From: Sphingomonas sp. CCH10-B3
GTDB lineage: Bacteria > Pseudomonadota > Alphaproteobacteria > Sphingomonadales > Sphingomonadaceae
Length of the DNA: 64,000 nt
Reading direction: 5' to 3'
NCBI RefSeq assembly: GCF_001556185.1
Contig: NZ_LSIJ01000061.1
Location: 62,001 to 126,000 of the forward strand
Part shown: positions 61,263 through 64,000 of the stretch, piece by piece
Layout: the number at the start of each line of letters is the position of its first letter
Numbering within the stretch: the stretch's first letter is position 1
Translations under genes and position numbers: made by a program
The notes under the pieces: generated by a model
Told to the model about the DNA's origin: nothing
Seen by the model: only the letters and a program-made list of their open reading frames with translations
Databases searched by the model: none

Positions 61263-62494
61263 TTCTTGCCCCATTCGACGACATAGGGTGACCGCTTCAG
61301 GAACGGGTTGCGCCGCGTGAACGCCAGCAGCATCCCCATGCCGATCGACAGCGCGATCATCGACGACCCGCCATAGCTGATGAACGGCAGCGTCATCCCC
61401 TTCGACGGCGCGACGCCGGTGTTGACGGCCATGCTGATCAGCGCCTGCAGCCCGAATTGCGCCGCAAGGCCCCCAGCGGCGAGCATCCGGAACGCGTCGG
61501 TCTCGTCGAGCAGCTTCACCACCACCCGCGCGACGATCGCAAAGAACAGCAGCGCGATGACGGCGCAGGCGACCAGCCCAAATTCCTCGCCGATCACCGA
61601 GAAGATGTAATCGGTCTGCGCTTCGGGCAGCTTGAACTTCATCGTGCCGCCGCCGGGGCCCGTCCCGGTCAACCCGCCCGAGGTGATCGTCGCATGTGCC
61701 ATGTCGGTCTGGTAATGGTCGATCGGCGCGTCGTCATTGCCCTTGAACAAAAACGCGTCGATGCGGACGCGCGCCGTATCGTAGAAGAGATAGGCGGCGA
61801 GCAGCCCGGCAGGGGCCGCGCCGACGAACATCCCGAGCGTCTTGAGCGGCACGCCCGCGATCATCAGCAGCGCGAGCCAAATCGTGCAGAACACGATCGT
61901 CTGACCGAAATCGGGCTGGAGCATCAGCAGGCACGCCGTGATACCGGTGATGATGAAGCTGATCGTCACGACCGGCAGATCGGGTTCCTTGTCGCGCAAC
62001 GACAGCAGCCACGCGATCGCGACGACGAAACAGGGCTTCAGGAATTCGGACGGCTGGAATTCCGAAATGCCGACGCCGATCCAGCGCCGGGCGCCGTTAT
62101 GCGCGACGCCGATCACCGGCACCAGCGCGAGGCAGACGAGGAACAGCGCCGCGCCGATCAACGCCATCCGCCGCGCGAGCGGCACCGGCATCATCGACAC
62201 CCCGATCATCAACGGTACCGACACGCCCACCCAGATCAGCTGGCGCCAGAAATAATAGAGCGGGGCGATGTGAACCTTGTCGCCCGAGTAACGCACGGCA
62301 GCGGCTGGCGATGCCGCGGCGACCGCGAGCAGCCCGATCGCGATCAGCAGCAGCGCGAGCAGCAGCAGCACACGGTCGATGTCGAAGAACCACATGCCGA
62401 GCGGGCTGCGGTCGCCGCGCCCGCCGCGGGGCCGCACCTTCGCCCAAAGCTGGCGGCGCTGGTCGGCGCGTGCATCGCTTCGCGTATCGGTCAT
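61259..62494 (-). CDS. ftsW: Lipid II polymerase of the SEDS family, FtsW
   Basis: 411 residues with about ten membrane helices. SEDS landmarks are GARRWIGVGISEFQPSEFLK, FVFQMLQPDFGQ-like LLMLQPDFGQTIVF and PFISYGGSSMIAL. The position between murG and murD marks it as FtsW rather than RodA. It polymerises septal glycan with a class B PBP. It overlaps murD and murG by 4 bp each. Confidence 0.95.
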   Translation of the reverse strand: MTDTRSDARADQRRQLWAKVRPRGGRGDRSPLGMWFFDIDRVLLLLALLLIAIGLLAVAAASPAAAVRYSGDKVHIAPLYYFWRQLIWVGVSVPLMIGVSMMPVPLARRMALIGAALFLVCLALVPVIGVAHNGARRWIGVGISEFQPSEFLKPCFVVAIAWLLSLRDKEPDLPVVTISFIITGITACLLMLQPDFGQTIVFCTIWLALLMIAGVPLKTLGMFVGAAPAGLLAAYLFYDTARVRIDAFLFKGNDDAPIDHYQTDMAHATITSGGLTGTGPGGGTMKFKLPEAQTDYIFSVIGEEFGLVACAVIALLFFAIVARVVVKLLDETDAFRMLAAGGLAAQFGLQALISMAVNTGVAPSKGMTLPFISYGGSSMIALSIGMGMLLAFTRRNPFLKRSPYVVEWGKK

Positions 62495-63783
62495 GCGAGG
62501 GACTCCACTGCCGCAACAAAGGCACGCCCGCGTGCTTCGAAATCGGTGAACTGGTCGAACGAGGCGCAGGCAGGCGACAGCAGCACCGTCTCGCCGGCTT
62601 GCGCGTTGGCGGCGGCCTCTGCGACGGCGGCGGCGAGCGTGCCGCTGACCTGCACCGGCACCCGGTCCTTGAGCACATCGGCAAACATCGGCCCCGCCTC
62701 GCCGATAGCATAGGCGCGCACCACGTTACCGAAGTGCGGCGCGCACGGATCGAGCGAATCCGACTTCGCCTGACCACCCAGAATCCAGTGGATGCGATCA
62801 AACGATCCGAGCGCGGGCGCGGCGCTTTCGGGATTGGTCGCCTTACTGTCGTTGACGAAAGTCACGCCGTGCTTGACCGCGACCGTCTGCATCCGGTGGT
62901 CAAGGCCGACGAAAGTCTCCAAGCCGCGGTCGATGTCGGCATTCGATACGCCGAACGCTTCGCAGACGTTGATCGCCGCCAGCGCATTCTGGGCATTGTG
63001 CGGGCCTTGCAGTTGCGGCCAGCGCGACTGGTCCATGCAGAAGCCCGGCGCGATCTTGGTCAGCGCCTCGCCGCGCGCCGACAGGCCTCGCGCGATCTTG
63101 GTCGACGCATCGTCGGCAATCGAGATGATCGCCTTGTGCGCCGGGGATTGCATTGCGAACAGCCGCGCCTTGGCAGCGGCATAAGCATCGAACCCGTCAT
63201 AGCGATCGAGATGATCGGGGGTGATGTTGAGCAGCACCGCGATGTCGCAGTCGAGGCTTTGGGTCAGGTCGATCTGGTAGCTCGACAGTTCGAGCACATA
63301 GACGCCGCCTTCGGGCAGCGGGTCGGCGTCCAAGATCGGCAGGCCGATGTTGCCACCCATCAGGCTCGGCACACCCGCCGTCTGGAGGATGTGGTGGACG
63401 AGTGCAGTCGTGGTCGACTTGCCGTTGGTGCCGGTAATCCCGACGACCTTGTGCGGCGGCAGTTCGGCGCGGGCCTGCGCGAAGAGCTCGATGTCGCCGA
63501 TGATCGGAACGTTGGCGGCACGCGCCTTGGCGGCGACCGGATGCCGGTTGATCGGCACGCCGGGGGAAACGATCAGGGCGTCGAAGCCGGCAAGATCGAT
63601 CTCGTCGAGATTGCCGATTACAACGCCGTCGATTGACTCCGCCCGATACCGGTAATCGGCATTATCGTCCCACGCCACGATCCGGGCTCCGCTCGCAGCC
63701 AGAGATTCGACGGTAGCGAATCCCGAGCGCGCCAGCCCCAGCACCGCGAAGCGTTTGCCGCGCCAGGCCGCGCTCGTGATCAC
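62491..63783 (-). CDS. murD: UDP-N-acetylmuramoylalanine--D-glutamate ligase
   Basis: 430 residues beginning with GTG at 63783, which overlaps the mraY stop. Landmarks are [35 protein letters not shown] (P-loop), [18 protein letters not shown] and [10 protein letters not shown]. It adds D-Glu to UDP-MurNAc-L-Ala. Complete. Confidence 0.97.
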   Translation of the reverse strand: MITSAAWRGKRFAVLGLARSGFATVESLAASGARIVAWDDNADYRYRAESIDGVVIGNLDEIDLAGFDALIVSPGVPINRHPVAAKARAANVPIIGDIELFAQARAELPPHKVVGITGTNGKSTTTALVHHILQTAGVPSLMGGNIGLPILDADPLPEGGVYVLELSSYQIDLTQSLDCDIAVLLNITPDHLDRYDGFDAYAAAKARLFAMQSPAHKAIISIADDASTKIARGLSARGEALTKIAPGFCMDQSRWPQLQGPHNAQNALAAINVCEAFGVSNADIDRGLETFVGLDHRMQTVAVKHGVTFVNDSKATNPESAAPALGSFDRIHWILGGQAKSDSLDPCAPHFGNVVRAYAIGEAGPMFADVLKDRVPVQVSGTLAAAVAEAAANAQAGETVLLSPACASFDQFTDFEARGRAFVAAVESLA

Positions 63784-64000
63784 CGCAGCTTCAACGTCGC
63801 AAGACCCGCCAGCGCGAGCACCAGTGCAATGATCCAGAAGCGGATCACGACGGTCGACTCCGCCCAGCCGAGCTGTTCGAAATGATGATGGATCGGCGCC
63901 ATGCGGAACACGCGCCGCCCGGTCCGCTTGTAAAAGAACACCTGGATGATGACGCTCAGCGCCTCGACCACGAACAGCCCGCCGATGATGCCGAGCACGA
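63780..64000 (-). CDS. mraY: Phospho-MurNAc-pentapeptide transferase, C-terminal part
   Basis: The last ~73 residues of MraY, cut by the window edge. The segment [18 protein letters not shown] carries the conserved histidine triplet, and the final membrane helices ([19 protein letters not shown]) are visible. MraY makes lipid I. It overlaps murD by 4 bp. Confidence 0.95.
   Translation of the reverse strand, partial: VLGIIGGLFVVEALSVIIQVFFYKRTGRRVFRMAPIHHHFEQLGWAESTVVIRFWIIALVLALAGLATLKLR

Overview
The window is high-GC chromosomal DNA from an alphaproteobacterium, most likely a sphingomonad (Sphingomonas or a close relative). The evidence is a sphingolipid locus (3' end of serine palmitoyltransferase, an LptF/LptG pair and a ceramide-synthase-like acyltransferase), a complete PhyR/NepR/EcfG general stress response locus, a UPF0262 gene and a classical alphaproteobacterial division and cell-wall cluster. 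Genes are tightly packed, many with 4-bp ATGA overlaps, and no gene-free stretch exceeds 300 bases. I saw no tRNA, rRNA, CRISPR array, integrase or insertion sequence.

Layout. 1-5.4 kb: sphingolipid synthesis and probable export. 5.4-11.8 kb: small secreted protein, xth, erpA, an M23 peptidase, bcp and glnE. 11.8-15.9 kb: general stress response locus (ecfG, a small membrane protein, phyR, nepR, a PhyP-type kinase). It ends with a previously unmarked candidate small RNA that has a perfect EcfG-type promoter, two C-rich hairpin loops and a terminator. 15.9-23.5 kb: tatABC, scpAB, nagZ, a SPOR protein, argS and an M20 peptidase.

23.5-38.6 kb is the striking region. A divergent ECF sigma factor/anti-sigma pair faces eleven co-oriented genes. 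All eleven appear to be exported. They encode four caspase-like proteases with four different architectures, an astacin-like metalloprotease paired with a lipoprotein, a subtilisin-like protease, an OmpA-domain protein, a DUF3160-like protein with a Tat-type signal, a DUF4384 protein and a CsgG/LpoB-like protein. Four of the five transcription units have the same promoter-like sequence (ACCG, exactly 16 bases, CGTT) 44-50 bases before the first start codon. I propose that this is an ECF-controlled envelope protease regulon built around bacterial caspase homologues. I know of no description of it.

38.7-54.2 kb: dnaB, UPF0262, cdd, a lipoprotein esterase, dcd, a tonB-exbB-exbD-exbD energy-transduction set with internal hairpins, a DUF1501/DUF1800 pair, dgt and a large TPR/SPOR protein. 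52.7-64 kb: the dcw cluster read on the minus strand, mraY (cut by the window edge)-murD-ftsW-murG-murC-small gene-murB-ddlB-ftsQ-ftsA-ftsZ. It contains a small phasin-like gene between murC and murB and a REP-like inverted repeat between ddlB and murB.
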